Shown: positions 38,445-49,933 of the stretch, piece by piece
Layout of the letters: each line of letters begins with the position of its first letter
Numbering within the stretch: position 1 is the stretch's first letter
Assembly (NCBI RefSeq): GCF_034479635.1
Contig: NZ_CP140153.1
Span: 813,501-877,500, forward strand
Source of the DNA: Guyparkeria halophila
Lineage (GTDB): Bacteria; Pseudomonadota; Gammaproteobacteria; Halothiobacillales; Halothiobacillaceae
Reading direction: 5' to 3'
Length of the DNA stretch: 64,000 nucleotides
Made by a program: the position numbers and the translations under genes
The notes under the pieces: model-generated
What the model saw: the letters and a program-made list of their open reading frames with translations, nothing else
Database searches by the model: none
What the model was told of the DNA's origin: nothing

Positions 38445-38882
38445 ATGGAACAGCGGCTGAGCGTGATTACCCTGGGCGTGGCCGACCTGGCCCGCTCGCG
38501 GGCCTTCTATGAGCAGGGGCTGAGTTGGACGGTCGGTCAAGCCGCCGAGTCGGTGGTTTTCTTCCAGCTCAACGGCATCATCCTGGCGCTCTATCCGCGC
38601 GAGGCGCTGGCCGCCGATGCCGGGGTCTCGCCCGAGGGCGGCGGCTTTGCCGGGATGGCCCTAGCGCATAACGTCCGCCGGCCCAGGGAGGTCGACGCGG
38701 TGCTTATCACGGCCGAACGCGCCGGCGGACGGGTCGTCAAGCCGGCGCAGGCCACGTTCTGGGGTGGCTACTCGGGCTACTTTGCCGACCCGGATGGCCA
38801 CCTCTGGGAGGTGGCCCACAACCCGTTCTGGACGCAGGATGCGGCAGGCGACGTGTTCTTGGCCAAGGGGCAGGGCGAGTGA
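38445..38882 (+). CDS. VOC (glyoxalase/dioxygenase superfamily) protein
   Basis: The 145-residue protein has the paired beta-alpha-beta-beta-beta modules of the VOC superfamily: SVITLGVADLARSRAFYEQGL at the start and WGGYSGYFADPDGHLWEVAHNPFW at the end. The substrate is not predictable. ATG 38445 follows GGAGGG; its stop overlaps the GTG of the YjdF-like gene by 4 bases. Confidence 0.88.
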   Translation: MEQRLSVITLGVADLARSRAFYEQGLSWTVGQAAESVVFFQLNGIILALYPREALAADAGVSPEGGGFAGMALAHNVRRPREVDAVLITAERAGGRVVKPAQATFWGGYSGYFADPDGHLWEVAHNPFWTQDAAGDVFLAKGQGE

Positions 38883-39502
38883 GGGAGGTGAAGAACGGGC
38901 GGTGGCTGCTGATCGGCGGGACCGCGCTGGTACTGGTCGCCTTGGTGGTCTCGGGCATCGATCCCTTCGATCGTGCTACCTGGGTGCTCGAAGTCGCCCC
39001 GGCGGCGATCGCGCTGCCGATCCTGTGGCTCACCCGCAAGCGATTCCCGCTCACCCCGCTGCTCTACGCGCTCGTGTTCCTGCATGCCCTGGTGCTGATC
39101 TACGGCGGGGCCTACAGCTATGCCCGCGTACCACTAGGTTTCGAGATCCAGGCGTGGTTCGATCTGGGGCGCAATCCCTACGACAAGATCGGGCACGTCT
39201 TCCAGGGGTTGGTGCCGGCGTTGCTGGCCCGCGAGATCCTGATTCGTGGCCGCTTTGCCCAGGGTCCCTGGATGGTCGGGTTTCTCGCCATCTGCGTCGC
39301 GATGACGGTGAGTGCCGGCTACGAGCTGATCGAGTGGGGCGCGGCCGTGATCGCCGGCGGCGGGGCGGTCGAGTTCCTTGGCACGCAGGGTGACCCCTGG
39401 GATGCCCAGTCGGACATGCTTTTTGCCTTGCTGGGGGCGGTCGTGGCGCTGGTCACGCTGGCGCGTTGGCAGGATCGGCAGATCCGTGGGCTGGGCGGGT
39501 AG
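38879..39502 (+). CDS. YjdF-like inner membrane protein (DUF2238)
   Basis: The 207-residue protein has about six hydrophobic helices and the DUF2238 motifs NPYDKIGHVFQGLVPALLARE and GYELIEWG...TQGDPWDAQSDMLFALLGA. The E. coli homologue YjdF has no clear function. It is translationally coupled to the VOC gene and ends 18 bases from a convergent cyclase gene. Confidence 0.88.
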   Translation: MREVKNGRWLLIGGTALVLVALVVSGIDPFDRATWVLEVAPAAIALPILWLTRKRFPLTPLLYALVFLHALVLIYGGAYSYARVPLGFEIQAWFDLGRNPYDKIGHVFQGLVPALLAREILIRGRFAQGPWMVGFLAICVAMTVSAGYELIEWGAAVIAGGGAVEFLGTQGDPWDAQSDMLFALLGAVVALVTLARWQDRQIRGLGG

Positions 39503-39520
39503 CGCTCGCGTCCGTTGCCG

Positions 39521-40462
39521 TCAGGCAGTCGAATGGACGCGGTTGCGGCCGGCGTTCTTGGCCCGATAAAGATGGCAGTCGGCCGTCTCGACCAGTTCCA
39601 CCGGGGCCATGTCGCCGGTGGGGATCACGGTAGCCACGCCGAAGCTCGCGCTCAATTGCGGGGCGATGGAAGAGGTGGCGTGGGGAATCCGTTGGTCGAG
39701 GACCAGTTGTCGGCAGCGCTCGGCCACCGCATGGGCCGCCTCCTCGTCGGTGTTCGGCAGCAGTAGCAGGAATTCCTCGCCACCAAACCGGGCCAGCAGG
39801 TCGCCGGCCCTCACCCCGCTTTGCTCCAGGGCGCGGGCGACGGTCTTGAGACAGTCGTCGCCGGCGAGGTGGCCGTACTCGTCGTTGTACTGCTTGAAGT
39901 AGTCGATATCGAGCATCACCAGCGAGATCGGCTGGCCATGGCGATACGCGTTGGCCCATTCCACCTCGAGTATCGAGTCGAACATGCGCCGGTTGGCGAC
40001 GCCGGTCAGGCCGTCCTTGAGCGACAGTTCTTCCAGTTCCTTCTGCAGGCTCAACAGCTTTTCCTCGTTGGCCTTGCGCTCGCTGATGTCGAACATGAAG
40101 CCGACTAGGCTGTCGACCTCGCCGTTCTCGTCACGCACCACGTGCACCACGTCGCGGATCCAGACGTAATCGCCTTCCCGGGTCAGGGCACGGTAGTCGG
40201 CCTCGTGGTCGGAACCGGCCTTGGACTGGGCGACGCAGAAGTTGACCACCCGTTCGCGATCCTTGGGGTGCATGCGCTCGGCCCAGTCGTCGATGCCCAC
40301 CCAGCTCTCCGGGTTCCAGCCGAGCAGGGATTCGATCTGTGGCCCGATGTAGGAAAAGGTCAGCGTCTGCCAGTCGATCTTCCAGGGAATCGCCCGGGTC
40401 GATTCGAGCAGGGTGCGGTAGACCTCGTGGTCGGGTTGCATCGGTCTGGGCGTGCCGGTCAC
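39521..40462 (-). CDS. PAS-GGDEF diguanylate cyclase
   Basis: The 313-residue protein has an N-terminal PAS domain (about 20-150; FSYIGPQIESLLGWNPE, YVWIRDVVHVVRDENGE) and a C-terminal GGDEF domain with DGLTGVANRRMFD and the active-site form RFGGEEF. An inhibitory-site RxxD occurs before it only loosely. It lacks membrane helices, so it is a cytoplasmic sensor making c-di-GMP. GTG 40462 has GAGG 8-9 bases upstream and is preferred; ATG 40441 is possible. Confidence 0.92.
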   Translation of the reverse strand: MTGTPRPMQPDHEVYRTLLESTRAIPWKIDWQTLTFSYIGPQIESLLGWNPESWVGIDDWAERMHPKDRERVVNFCVAQSKAGSDHEADYRALTREGDYVWIRDVVHVVRDENGEVDSLVGFMFDISERKANEEKLLSLQKELEELSLKDGLTGVANRRMFDSILEVEWANAYRHGQPISLVMLDIDYFKQYNDEYGHLAGDDCLKTVARALEQSGVRAGDLLARFGGEEFLLLLPNTDEEAAHAVAERCRQLVLDQRIPHATSSIAPQLSASFGVATVIPTGDMAPVELVETADCHLYRAKNAGRNRVHSTA

Positions 40463-40592
40463 GGTGTCGATCCTCGTTTTCCTAAACGGGCAGGGCGGCG
40501 ATGCCGGCGCGACGGGCTCGCGTTCGTGCCTCAAGGGTTGCGTAAAAGTAAGCGCAAATCAGCGAAAGGGGAAATTACCCGTGGTGAGGAAC

Positions 40593-40624
40593 AAAAAAAG
40601 CGGGTCTCCCCGAGGAAGGCCCGC
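40593..40624 (-). terminator. Terminator of hemB
   Basis: On the minus strand GCGGG and CCCGC close a hairpin with further inner pairing and are followed by seven Ts. It lies 36 bases after the hemB stop. Confidence 0.85.
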
Positions 40625-40659
40625 CTGTCGTATTGCTGAACTTGCTTGCCTGCCCCGAC

Positions 40660-42182
<1,523 letters not shown>

Positions 42183-42351
42183 AAGCCGACAAACGAATCG
42201 CAAGGCGTTGTTTTCTTTGTAACGTCGGGTGATTGATGGCCTACGCTCTAATCGAGGGACATCCGGACCTTTCCTGGTCGATGTGGCTGGGGCTCGATGG
42301 CGCCAGGCGGCACATCGTGTGCGTGGTCCGGCACGACGAGAGGTGGCCGTC

Positions 42352-42903
42352 ATGAAACGCAAGATCCTCCCCGCCCGGCACCTGGCGATGCCGGCATTCC
42401 TGATGTGGCTCGGCCTGGCGTTCGCGACGCTGGGTTCTTCGACCGTCTGGGCGCAGGCGAAGGTCATCACGCCCGACTACGAGCCGCCGAGGGTGGTCTA
42501 CGACTTCTATCTGGACGATCCGGGCAAGATCAACGCCGCCCTGTACTGGGTGCGCTCCCTGATGAATCCGTTGCAGGCCAGTCCGTACAACATGGACCCC
42601 ATGCTGGACATGGATATCGTGGTCGTGATCCACGGCACCGAGATCGTCACCGTGGCGAAAAAGAACGAGGCGAAGTACGAGGATGCGGTTGCCCGCATGC
42701 GCTACTACGCCAGCCTGGGCGTCGATTTCCATGTCTGCGGCCTGGCCGCCGAGGACTATGACTACGACCGCGAGGATTTCCAGGACTTCATTACCCTGGT
42801 GCCCTCGGCCTTCACCGACCTGGTCCATTACCAGCAGCAGGGCTACGCGGTGATCAAGCCCGAGGTGTTCGTGCGCACCCAATCGATCGAGTCGATGCGC
42901 TGA
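42352..42903 (+). CDS. Exported DsrE/DsrF-like protein
   Basis: The 183-residue protein has a signal peptide (MWLGLAFATLGSSTVWAQA) and a DsrE/F-like alpha-beta domain: VVYDFYLDDPGKINAALYWVRSL, MDIVVVIHGTEIVTVAK and a single Cys in VDFHVCGLAAEDYDY. Cytoplasmic DsrE-type proteins carry sulfur on such a Cys; exported relatives are common in sulfur-using bacteria, but a sulfur role here is inference. A 14-base tandem repeat begins at its stop codon. Confidence 0.78.
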   Translation: MKRKILPARHLAMPAFLMWLGLAFATLGSSTVWAQAKVITPDYEPPRVVYDFYLDDPGKINAALYWVRSLMNPLQASPYNMDPMLDMDIVVVIHGTEIVTVAKKNEAKYEDAVARMRYYASLGVDFHVCGLAAEDYDYDREDFQDFITLVPSAFTDLVHYQQQGYAVIKPEVFVRTQSIESMR

Positions 42904-42954
42904 GCCCAGCGTGGTGAGTCCAAGGTGATGAGCCCAGGGTGATGAGCCCAGGGT
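42902..42954. repeat. 14-bp tandem repeat, 3.8 copies
   Basis: Units related to GAGCCCAGGGTGAT follow each other directly (42902-42915, 42916-42929, 42930-42943, 42944-42954). The last two are identical over their shared length; the first two have two or three changes. The array starts inside the DsrE-like stop codon. Confidence 0.9.
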
Positions 42955-43015
42955 CCGCACCAGCCGGCTTTGCCGTATCCTTGGGGCCGTTTCCCCTGTC
43001 CCGAGGAGCCCGGTT

Positions 43016-43633
43016 TTGGACCCACACCAGATCCAGTCGCACGATGCACTCGAATCCCTGTTCGAAAAGCCCGGCGAGGCGGCGATCAGAAAAGAGGTCG
43101 ACCGCCTCGTGCCGGTCTACCGTCGCCTGATTGAGGCCTCGCCGTTTTACGTAATGGCCACGAACGGGGCGGGCGGCCTGGATTGTTCGCCGCGCGGTGA
43201 TCCGGCCGGGTTCGTGCAGGTGCTTGATGATCGGCACATTGCGTTGCCCGAGCGCCGCGGCAACAACCGCATCGACAGCCTGCGCAACCTGATCGACGAC
43301 CCGCGCGTCGGCCTGCTGTTCCTGGTGCCCGGCAAGAGCGAGACCCTGCGGGTCAACGGGCGTGCCCGGATCACCACCGACCCGGCCCTGCTGGAACAGA
43401 CCGCCATGAAGGGCAAGCCGCCGCAGTGCGTGATCGTGGTCGAAATCGAGACGGTGTTCTTTCAGTGCGCCCGGGCCTTGCTGCGCGCCCGACTATGGGA
43501 TCCGGAGAGTCGGGCGTTGTCAGAGGGAACGCCGACCGCCGGCGAAATGCTCGCCGGTGTCCCCGACTCGAGCATCGACGGCGCCGCCTACGATGACGGT
43601 CTCGACGAACGCCAGGCTCGGACGCTCTACTGA
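43016..43633 (+). CDS. Pyridoxamine 5'-phosphate oxidase-like FMN-binding protein (MSMEG_1061 type)
   Basis: The 205-residue protein has the split-barrel flavin fold: ASPFYVMATNGAGGLDCSPRGD, then ALPERRGNNRIDSLRNLIDDPRVGLLFLVPG and TLRVNGRARI. The MSMEG_1061 group is known for F420- or FMN-binding members with unknown substrates. The start is TTG 43016 with GAGGAG seven bases upstream; no good ATG lies nearby. Confidence 0.82.
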   Translation: MDPHQIQSHDALESLFEKPGEAAIRKEVDRLVPVYRRLIEASPFYVMATNGAGGLDCSPRGDPAGFVQVLDDRHIALPERRGNNRIDSLRNLIDDPRVGLLFLVPGKSETLRVNGRARITTDPALLEQTAMKGKPPQCVIVVEIETVFFQCARALLRARLWDPESRALSEGTPTAGEMLAGVPDSSIDGAAYDDGLDERQARTLY

Positions 43634-43735
43634 CGACGTCAGTGGGCAGAAATCAGAGATCAGAAAGGAAAGAACTCAGACGGAAGACTCTGGTGGATAG
43701 GGCTTGGCACCGACGTCGAGACTCGCAGCATCTCG

Positions 43736-43760
43736 CTCTGACCTCTGACCTCTGACCTCT
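43736..43760. repeat. 7-bp tandem repeat CTCTGAC
   Basis: CTCTGAC is repeated 3.6 times in the gap before the U32 peptidase-like gene. The 198-base gap otherwise shows only a possible TAGAAT -10 at about 43785. Confidence 0.8.
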
Positions 43761-43831
43761 TTCACGGCCCTTTCCGGTCAACCTGTTAGAATCGCGCGCC
43801 ACACACGAATTCCTGCATTTCGGAGCCCTCC

Positions 43832-45271
43832 ATGACCCAGGCTTCCCCCGCCGGCGCCGCCCGCAAGGCGCCCGAGCTCCTGTCCCCGGCCGGGACCATC
43901 AAGTCGATGCGTTACGCCTTCGCCTATGGCGCGGACGCCGTCTACGCTGGCCTGCCGCGTTACAGCCTGCGTACCCGCAACAACGACTTCCTCGAGGACA
44001 ACCTGCGCATCGGTATCGAGGAGGCGCATGCCGCGGGCAAGCAGTTCTTCGTCACGGTCAACGTCTCGCCGCACAACAGCAAGCTCAAGACCTTCATCCG
44101 CGACATGGAACCCATCGTCGCCATGAAGCCCGATGCCTTCATCATGGCCGACCCCGGCCTGATCATGATGGTGCGCGAGGCCTTCCCGGAGATGCCCGTT
44201 CACCTGTCGGTCCAGTCCAACACGGTCAACTGGGCCACGGTGAAGTTCTGGGAGTCGGTGGGCGTGACCCGCGTGATCCTGTCGCGCGAGTTGTCGCTCG
44301 AGGAGATCCGCGAGATCCGCCAGATGTGCCCCAACATGGAACTGGAGGTGTTCGTCCACGGCGCGTTGTGCATCGCCTACTCGGGGCGCTGCCTGCTGTC
44401 GGGATACTTCAACCACCGCGATCCCAACCAGGGCACCTGCACCAACGCCTGTCGCTGGGAATACACCCCGCAGAATGCCTCCGAGGACATCTCGGGGGTG
44501 GTGCGTCCCGAGCCGGCCGGCGAGAAGTCCCAGGAGCTGTCCAAGGAGCAGCCCATCTCGCTGGATGCGCTCAACGCCGCCAACCCGATGACGGACGGGG
44601 CGATGGGCGATCAGGAACGTCACCCGCTGGCCGACCAGGTCTATCTGCTCGAGGAGAAGAGCCGCCCCGGCGAGCAGATGCCGATCGAGGAAGACGAGCA
44701 CGGCACCTACATCCTCAACTCGCGCGACCTGCGGGCCGTCGAGCACGTCCAGGCGCTGGTCGACATCGGCGTGGACTGCCTCAAGATCGAGGGGCGCACC
44801 AAGTCGCACTACTACGTCGCCCGCACCGCGCAGGTCTACCGCCAGGCGATCGACGATGCCATGGCGGGGCGACCGTTCAACGAGGAGCTGATCGCCGATC
44901 TCGACAACCTGGCCAATCGCGGCTACACCGACGGCTTCTACAAGCGCCACCACACGCAGGAATACCAGAACTACATCGAGGGCGTCTCCAAGAGTCGTCA
45001 GCAGCAGTTCGTCGGCGAGATCAACGAGGTCGATGGCGACTGGGCGCAGGTCGAGATCAAGAACAAGATCAAGCTGGGTGACGAAATCACCTTCCTGCTG
45101 CCGGACGGCAACCGGGTCGATCAGCTCGCCGAGATGCAGACGCTGGAGGGCAAGCCGCTCGACGAGGCACCCGGCAGTGGCTGGCAGGTACGCCTGCGCC
45201 TGCCTGACGGTGCGCAAGGCTTCGGCGATCGGCTGCGCTACGGGCTGATCGCCCGCAATCTGGCCGACTGA
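43832..45271 (+). CDS. trhP: U32 family tRNA hydroxylation protein TrhP (YegQ)
   Basis: The 479-residue protein matches YegQ/TrhP, which works in 5-hydroxylation of uridine 34 in some tRNAs. It opens APELLSPAGTIKSMRYAFAYGADAVYAG; the U32 signature is EVFVHGALCIAYSGRCLLSGY, followed by DPNQGTCTNACRWEY, giving the cluster of cysteines seen in the family. An acidic insert at about 225-285 separates the two halves. lptF starts 4 bases later. Confidence 0.93.
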   Translation: MTQASPAGAARKAPELLSPAGTIKSMRYAFAYGADAVYAGLPRYSLRTRNNDFLEDNLRIGIEEAHAAGKQFFVTVNVSPHNSKLKTFIRDMEPIVAMKPDAFIMADPGLIMMVREAFPEMPVHLSVQSNTVNWATVKFWESVGVTRVILSRELSLEEIREIRQMCPNMELEVFVHGALCIAYSGRCLLSGYFNHRDPNQGTCTNACRWEYTPQNASEDISGVVRPEPAGEKSQELSKEQPISLDALNAANPMTDGAMGDQERHPLADQVYLLEEKSRPGEQMPIEEDEHGTYILNSRDLRAVEHVQALVDIGVDCLKIEGRTKSHYYVARTAQVYRQAIDDAMAGRPFNEELIADLDNLANRGYTDGFYKRHHTQEYQNYIEGVSKSRQQQFVGEINEVDGDWAQVEIKNKIKLGDEITFLLPDGNRVDQLAEMQTLEGKPLDEAPGSGWQVRLRLPDGAQGFGDRLRYGLIARNLAD

Positions 45272-45275
45272 CGGC

Positions 45276-46367
45276 GTGCGGCTCGGCGGTTACCTGCGTC
45301 GCGAGGCGCTGATCTCCATCGGTGCGGTGACCACCGTGCTGATGCTGATCATGGCCACCAATCTGCTGGCCCGGGCGCTGTCGCTGGCCGCCGAGGGCAC
45401 CCTGCCGGCCGCGCTGGTGCCCAATCTGCTGGGCTTCAACCTGGTCAAGATGCTGATGTACGTCATCCCGGTGGCGACGTTCATCGGCCTGATGTTCGCG
45501 CTCGGGCGACTCAATCGCGACAGCGAGCAGACGATCATGCGCTCGAGCGGTTTCGGCCTGTGGCGCATCACGGGAGCGTTGCTGCCGTTGGGCATACCGC
45601 TGGCGCTGCTGGCCGGCTGGATCGCGCTGTTCGGCTGGCCGATGGCCGAGCAGGCGCGGGATCGCATGGTCGAGGGCGCACAGTCGGATTACATCGGTCA
45701 GCAGGTCCCGGTCGGCCGTTTCATCGAGGCCAACGAGGGCCGGCTGGTGGCCTACGTGGGCTCGTCCGAGAACGGTGGCTACCAGCGCATCTTCCTGTTC
45801 GACCGCGCCGAGGATGGCTCGATCGCGGTCGAGAGCGCGCCGATGGGCGTGATGGTCGAGGAGGACGGGCAGCGCTACATCGCGCTCGAGGACGGTCGGC
45901 GCATCGGCGGGACCGTCGGTACGGCCGACTGGAACCGGCTCGACTACGATCGCCACCTGGTCCGCCTGCCAGGGCAGTCGGATGCCGATGGCGGCGAGGC
46001 CAGCGTGCGCTCTTCCGGCGAGCTTTGGCTCTCCGGCAACCCCAACGATCATGCCGAACTGTTCGAACGCCTCTCGCAGGGCATCATCGCCCTGGTGCTG
46101 GTGCTGATTGCCATCCCGCTGGCTCAGGCGCCGCCGCGTAGCGGGCGTTACGGGCGCCTGTTCTGGGCGTTCCTGCTCTACGCCCTGTACTTCAATGTCG
46201 TGCCGTTGGTCTCCGATGGTATCGAGGCCAACCATTATGGCTTGGTCGGGGCCGTCGCCCTGGCGCACGGCGGGTTCCTGCTGCTGTGGGGGGCGCTGTT
46301 CTGGTCGGCGCGAGGCGGCTGGGGGCGATTGCGCAGCCTGTGGAAGGGACGCCGTGAATACGCTTGA
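45276..46367 (+). CDS. lptF: LPS export ABC permease LptF
   Basis: The 363-residue LptF has three N-terminal helices, a periplasmic beta-jellyroll domain and three C-terminal helices. With LptG and the LptB ATPase it pulls lipopolysaccharide out of the inner membrane. Coupling-loop features include RLNRDSEQTIMRSSGFGLW. GTG start, 4 bases after trhP. Its end overlaps lptG by 14 bases. Confidence 0.93.
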   Translation: MRLGGYLRREALISIGAVTTVLMLIMATNLLARALSLAAEGTLPAALVPNLLGFNLVKMLMYVIPVATFIGLMFALGRLNRDSEQTIMRSSGFGLWRITGALLPLGIPLALLAGWIALFGWPMAEQARDRMVEGAQSDYIGQQVPVGRFIEANEGRLVAYVGSSENGGYQRIFLFDRAEDGSIAVESAPMGVMVEEDGQRYIALEDGRRIGGTVGTADWNRLDYDRHLVRLPGQSDADGGEASVRSSGELWLSGNPNDHAELFERLSQGIIALVLVLIAIPLAQAPPRSGRYGRLFWAFLLYALYFNVVPLVSDGIEANHYGLVGAVALAHGGFLLLWGALFWSARGGWGRLRSLWKGRREYA

Positions 46368-47451
46368 TCGCTATCTGATTCGCAGTGTGGTGACCGGCGG
46401 GCTGGCGGCCTCGGCGGCCTTCGGCGTGCTGATCCTGGTGTTCGGCATGATCGACGAGTTCAGCAAGATCGGTCCGGGCTACACCACCTTCCAGGCGATG
46501 CGGTTCGTGGTGATGAGCACGCCGGGCTATCTCTACGAGCTCTTTCCGGTCACGGTGCTGGTCGGCGGGCTGCTGAGCCTCGGCGCGCTGGCGGCCCACT
46601 CCGAACTGACCGTGATGCGGGCGACAGGCATGTCGTTACTGCGCCTGGCCCGCCCGGTGCTGATCGCGGGGGTCATTCTCGCGGCCCTGGGGACCGTGAT
46701 GGGCGAGACCATCGGCGCCTGGGGGCAGGCGGCGGCCAATCAAATGCGCGCGGCGGCCACGGAAAAGCAGGTCAGCACGGATCTCGCCAGCGGCTTCTGG
46801 CTGCGCGAGGGCGACCGGATCGTGAACGTCGAGCGGGCGTTGGTCGACGGCCAGCTGCTGGGCTTGCGGGTGTTCGAGTTGGGCGCAGACGGCCGACCAC
46901 GACGGGTGCTCGAGGCGACGCGCGCCGAAAGCCTGGGTGGGGATCGCTGGCGGCTCGAGGAGGTGGTCGACACGCGGCTGTCGATCGAGACGCCCGCCGA
47001 GCCGGTGGCCGTCGAGCGGCTTGGCGAGGACGAGATGCGCCTGTTCGACCGCGAGGTGCTCGAGATCGCCGCGCTCAACCCGCGCTACATGAACGTCGCG
47101 CAACTGTCCGAGTATGTCGCCTACCTCGAGCGTAACCAGCTGGATGCCTCGGTCTATGCCACGGCGATGTGGTCGCGGGTGGTCCAGCCGATCTCGGTGC
47201 TCGCGATGCTGCTGGTGACCCTGCCGTTCGTCTTCGTCGCCCAGCGGGGCGGCTCGGCCGGGCGCTGGCTGTTCATCGCCATTCTGCTGGGCGTGGCCTA
47301 CATGACGCTCACCCAGATCGTCTCGGCGCTGGCGCCGGCCTACGATATTTCCCCGATTCTCAGTACGATTCTGCCACCGGCCCTGTTCTCGATCGCCGGG
47401 GTGGTGGCATTGTATCGGGCGACCCCTCGTGTCCGCCGGGGGACCGGCTGA
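46354..47451 (+). CDS. lptG: LPS export ABC permease LptG
   Basis: The 365-residue LptG opens MNTLDRYLIRSVVTGGLAAS and has the coupling region LSLGALAAHSELTVMRATGMS. The topology mirrors LptF. The GTG at 46354 is preceded by AAGGGAC within lptF, so the pair is translationally coupled. parC begins 39 bases downstream. Confidence 0.93.
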   Translation: MNTLDRYLIRSVVTGGLAASAAFGVLILVFGMIDEFSKIGPGYTTFQAMRFVVMSTPGYLYELFPVTVLVGGLLSLGALAAHSELTVMRATGMSLLRLARPVLIAGVILAALGTVMGETIGAWGQAAANQMRAAATEKQVSTDLASGFWLREGDRIVNVERALVDGQLLGLRVFELGADGRPRRVLEATRAESLGGDRWRLEEVVDTRLSIETPAEPVAVERLGEDEMRLFDREVLEIAALNPRYMNVAQLSEYVAYLERNQLDASVYATAMWSRVVQPISVLAMLLVTLPFVFVAQRGGSAGRWLFIAILLGVAYMTLTQIVSALAPAYDISPILSTILPPALFSIAGVVALYRATPRVRRGTG

Positions 47452-47490
47452 CGGGCAGACCTTCCTTTACGAGGCATACAAGGGACTCGC

Positions 47491-49725
47491 ATGTTCGAAG
47501 ATTCAAGCAGCAACGAATTCGAGCGCCAGTCGATCGGCGCCTTCACGGAAAAGGCGTACCTCAACTACGCCATGTACGTCATCCTCGACCGGGCCCTGCC
47601 GCACGTCGCCGATGGCCTCAAGCCCGTGCAACGGCGCATCGTCTACGCCATGAGCGAGCTGGGGCTCTCGGCCCTGGCCAAGCACAAGAAGTCCGCGCGC
47701 ACCGTGGGCGACGTGCTCGGCAAGTACCACCCCCACGGTGACTCGGCCTGCTACGAGGCCATGGTGCTGATGGCCCAGCCGTTCTCGTATCGCTACCCGC
47801 TGATCGACGGGCAGGGCAACTTCGGTTCGCCGGACGACCCCAAGTCGTTTGCCGCGATGCGCTACACCGAGTCGCGCCTGACCCGCTATGCCCAGACGCT
47901 GCTGGCCGAGGCCGACCAGGGCACGGTCGACTGGGTCGACAACTTCGACGGCACGCTTACCGAGCCATCGCTGCTGCCCGCGCGCCTGCCCAACGTGCTG
48001 CTGAACGGCTCGACCGGCATTGCCGTGGGCCTGTCGACCGACATCCCGCCGCACAACCTCAAGGAGGTGGTCAACGCCTGCGTGGCGCTGATCGAGAATC
48101 CCGAGGCCGACGTCGCGGCGCTGTGCAAGCACGTGAAGGGACCGGACTTTCCCACCGAGGGCGAGATCATCACGCCGCCCGAGGACATCCGCCGGATGTA
48201 CGAGACGGGCACCGGCAACGTGCGCCAGCGGGCCCGTTACGAGCTCGAGTCGGGCCAGATCGTGGTCACCGCGTTGCCGTTTCAGGTCTCCGGTTCGAAG
48301 ATCCTCGAGCAGATCGCCGGCCAGATGCACGCCAAGAAGCTGCCGCTGGTCACCGACCTGCGCGACGAGTCGGATCACGAATCGCCCACGCGGCTGGTGA
48401 TCGTGCCGCGCAGCCGCCAGGTCGACATCGAGGCGCTGATGGCGCACCTGTTCGCGACCACCGATCTGGAGAAGAGCTACCGGATCAACATGAACGTGAT
48501 CACCGCCGACGGGCGGCCGCAGGTGCTCAATCTCCGCGACATGCTGACCGAATGGCTCGCCTTCCGTCAGGCCACGCTGCGCCGCCGGCTCGAGTGGCGG
48601 TTGGCCAAGATCGAGCGCCGCCTCGAGATTCTCGCCGGCCTGCTGATCGCGTTCCTCAATATCGACGAGGTGATCGCGATCATCCGCGAGGCCGAGGACC
48701 CCAAGGCCGAGCTGATCGCCCGTTTCGAGCTGACCGAGCTGCAGGCCGACTCGATTCTCGAGATCCGACTGCGCCAACTGGCCAAGATCGAGGAGATCGC
48801 GGTCAAAAAGGAGCAGGCCGAGCTGGCCGAGGAGGCCGAGGGTATCCGCACGCTGTTGGCCGACAAGCAAGCGCTGCGGGGCCTGATGCGCGACGAGCTG
48901 GTCAGTGATGCCAAGGAGTACGGCGATGTGCGCCGCTCGCGGCTGGTCACGCGCGAATCGGCCCAGCCGCTCGACGAGACCCGCCTGATGACCGCCGAGC
49001 CGGTGACCGTGGTGCTGAGCCACAATGGCTGGATCCGGGCGGCCAAGGGCCATGACGTGGATCCCGAGTCACTGTCCTACAAAGCGGGGGATGGCTACCA
49101 GGCGCATATCGCCGGGCGTTCGACCCAGCCGACGGTGGTCTTCGACGACACCGGCCGCGCCTACACCCTGGCCACCCACACCCTGCCGTCGGCGCGGGGG
49201 CAGGGCGAGCCGGTGACCGGCCGGGTCACGCCGCCCTCCGGGGCGTGCTTCACCGCGCTGGCGATGGGCGAGCCCGAGCAGCGCGTGGTCCTCTGGTCGC
49301 CGGCCGGGTTCGGTTTTGTTACCTCGGTTGGCGACCTGGTGGGGCGCCAGCGCGCCGGCAAGAAGGTCTTCTCCCTGCCCAAGGGCGCCGTCCCCGGGCA
49401 GCCGGCACTGCCGGGCAAGGGGTTTGCCTACCTCGCCGTGGCCACCAGCGATGGTCACGTGCTGGTGGTGGATGCCGACGAGCTGCCGGTGCTGGCCAAG
49501 GGCAAGGGCAACAAGCTGGTGGCGCTGAAGGCCGGGGCGGAGATCGTCGCCGTGGCCGCATTGGGCGAGGACGATGGCCTGCGCGTGACCGCCGGGGCGC
49601 GCACCATGACCATCAAGCCGGCCGATCTGGCCCTGTATCGCGGCAAGCGGGCCGCACGCGGACGCAGCCTGCCGCGGGGGCTGACCCGTGTCGATGCCCT
49701 GGCTGCGGCCTCGGCCAGCGGTTGA
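47491..49725 (+). CDS. parC: DNA topoisomerase IV subunit A
   Basis: The 744-residue subunit cuts and rejoins DNA to unlink daughter chromosomes. The catalytic Tyr125 lies in [11 protein letters not shown]. The quinolone-resistance region reads [12 protein letters not shown] with Ser85 and Glu89 (E. coli Ser80 and Glu84), the susceptible form. The length and the five-blade C-terminal domain (from about 500) fit ParC, not GyrA. parE is not in the window. Confidence 0.97.
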   Translation: MFEDSSSNEFERQSIGAFTEKAYLNYAMYVILDRALPHVADGLKPVQRRIVYAMSELGLSALAKHKKSARTVGDVLGKYHPHGDSACYEAMVLMAQPFSYRYPLIDGQGNFGSPDDPKSFAAMRYTESRLTRYAQTLLAEADQGTVDWVDNFDGTLTEPSLLPARLPNVLLNGSTGIAVGLSTDIPPHNLKEVVNACVALIENPEADVAALCKHVKGPDFPTEGEIITPPEDIRRMYETGTGNVRQRARYELESGQIVVTALPFQVSGSKILEQIAGQMHAKKLPLVTDLRDESDHESPTRLVIVPRSRQVDIEALMAHLFATTDLEKSYRINMNVITADGRPQVLNLRDMLTEWLAFRQATLRRRLEWRLAKIERRLEILAGLLIAFLNIDEVIAIIREAEDPKAELIARFELTELQADSILEIRLRQLAKIEEIAVKKEQAELAEEAEGIRTLLADKQALRGLMRDELVSDAKEYGDVRRSRLVTRESAQPLDETRLMTAEPVTVVLSHNGWIRAAKGHDVDPESLSYKAGDGYQAHIAGRSTQPTVVFDDTGRAYTLATHTLPSARGQGEPVTGRVTPPSGACFTALAMGEPEQRVVLWSPAGFGFVTSVGDLVGRQRAGKKVFSLPKGAVPGQPALPGKGFAYLAVATSDGHVLVVDADELPVLAKGKGNKLVALKAGAEIVAVAALGEDDGLRVTAGARTMTIKPADLALYRGKRAARGRSLPRGLTRVDALAAASASG

Positions 49726-49806
49726 GTGATCTTGCGGCTGTCTCCCGGCCGGCGTGGCGAGGCCTGCTGAGTTTTCCTAACCGATAGCCCCGCGTTGCGA
49801 AAGCCG

Positions 49807-49835
49807 CTTGAAAAACCCACCACCGCACCCCAGAT
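49807..49835 (+). promoter_or_regulatory. Sigma-32 heat-shock promoter of htpX
   Basis: CTTGAA, 15 bases, then CCCCAGAT matches the sigma-32 consensus (CTTGAA ... CCCCATNT) with one change. It lies about 100 bases before htpX, a heat-shock gene in other proteobacteria. Confidence 0.8.
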
Positions 49836-49933
49836 TGGGGTAGGCTTCATCGGGCGCCGCGACGGCGTTCGGCCCCGGCGCGTGGACGTCGAGTCCACCC
49901 GCTGACGACCAACCACTCATACCTGAGGTAGAG

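Noticed and set aside
43736-43760. Short repeats as a CRISPR array
   Set aside because: The 7-bp units are contiguous with no spacers, and no cas genes are present.
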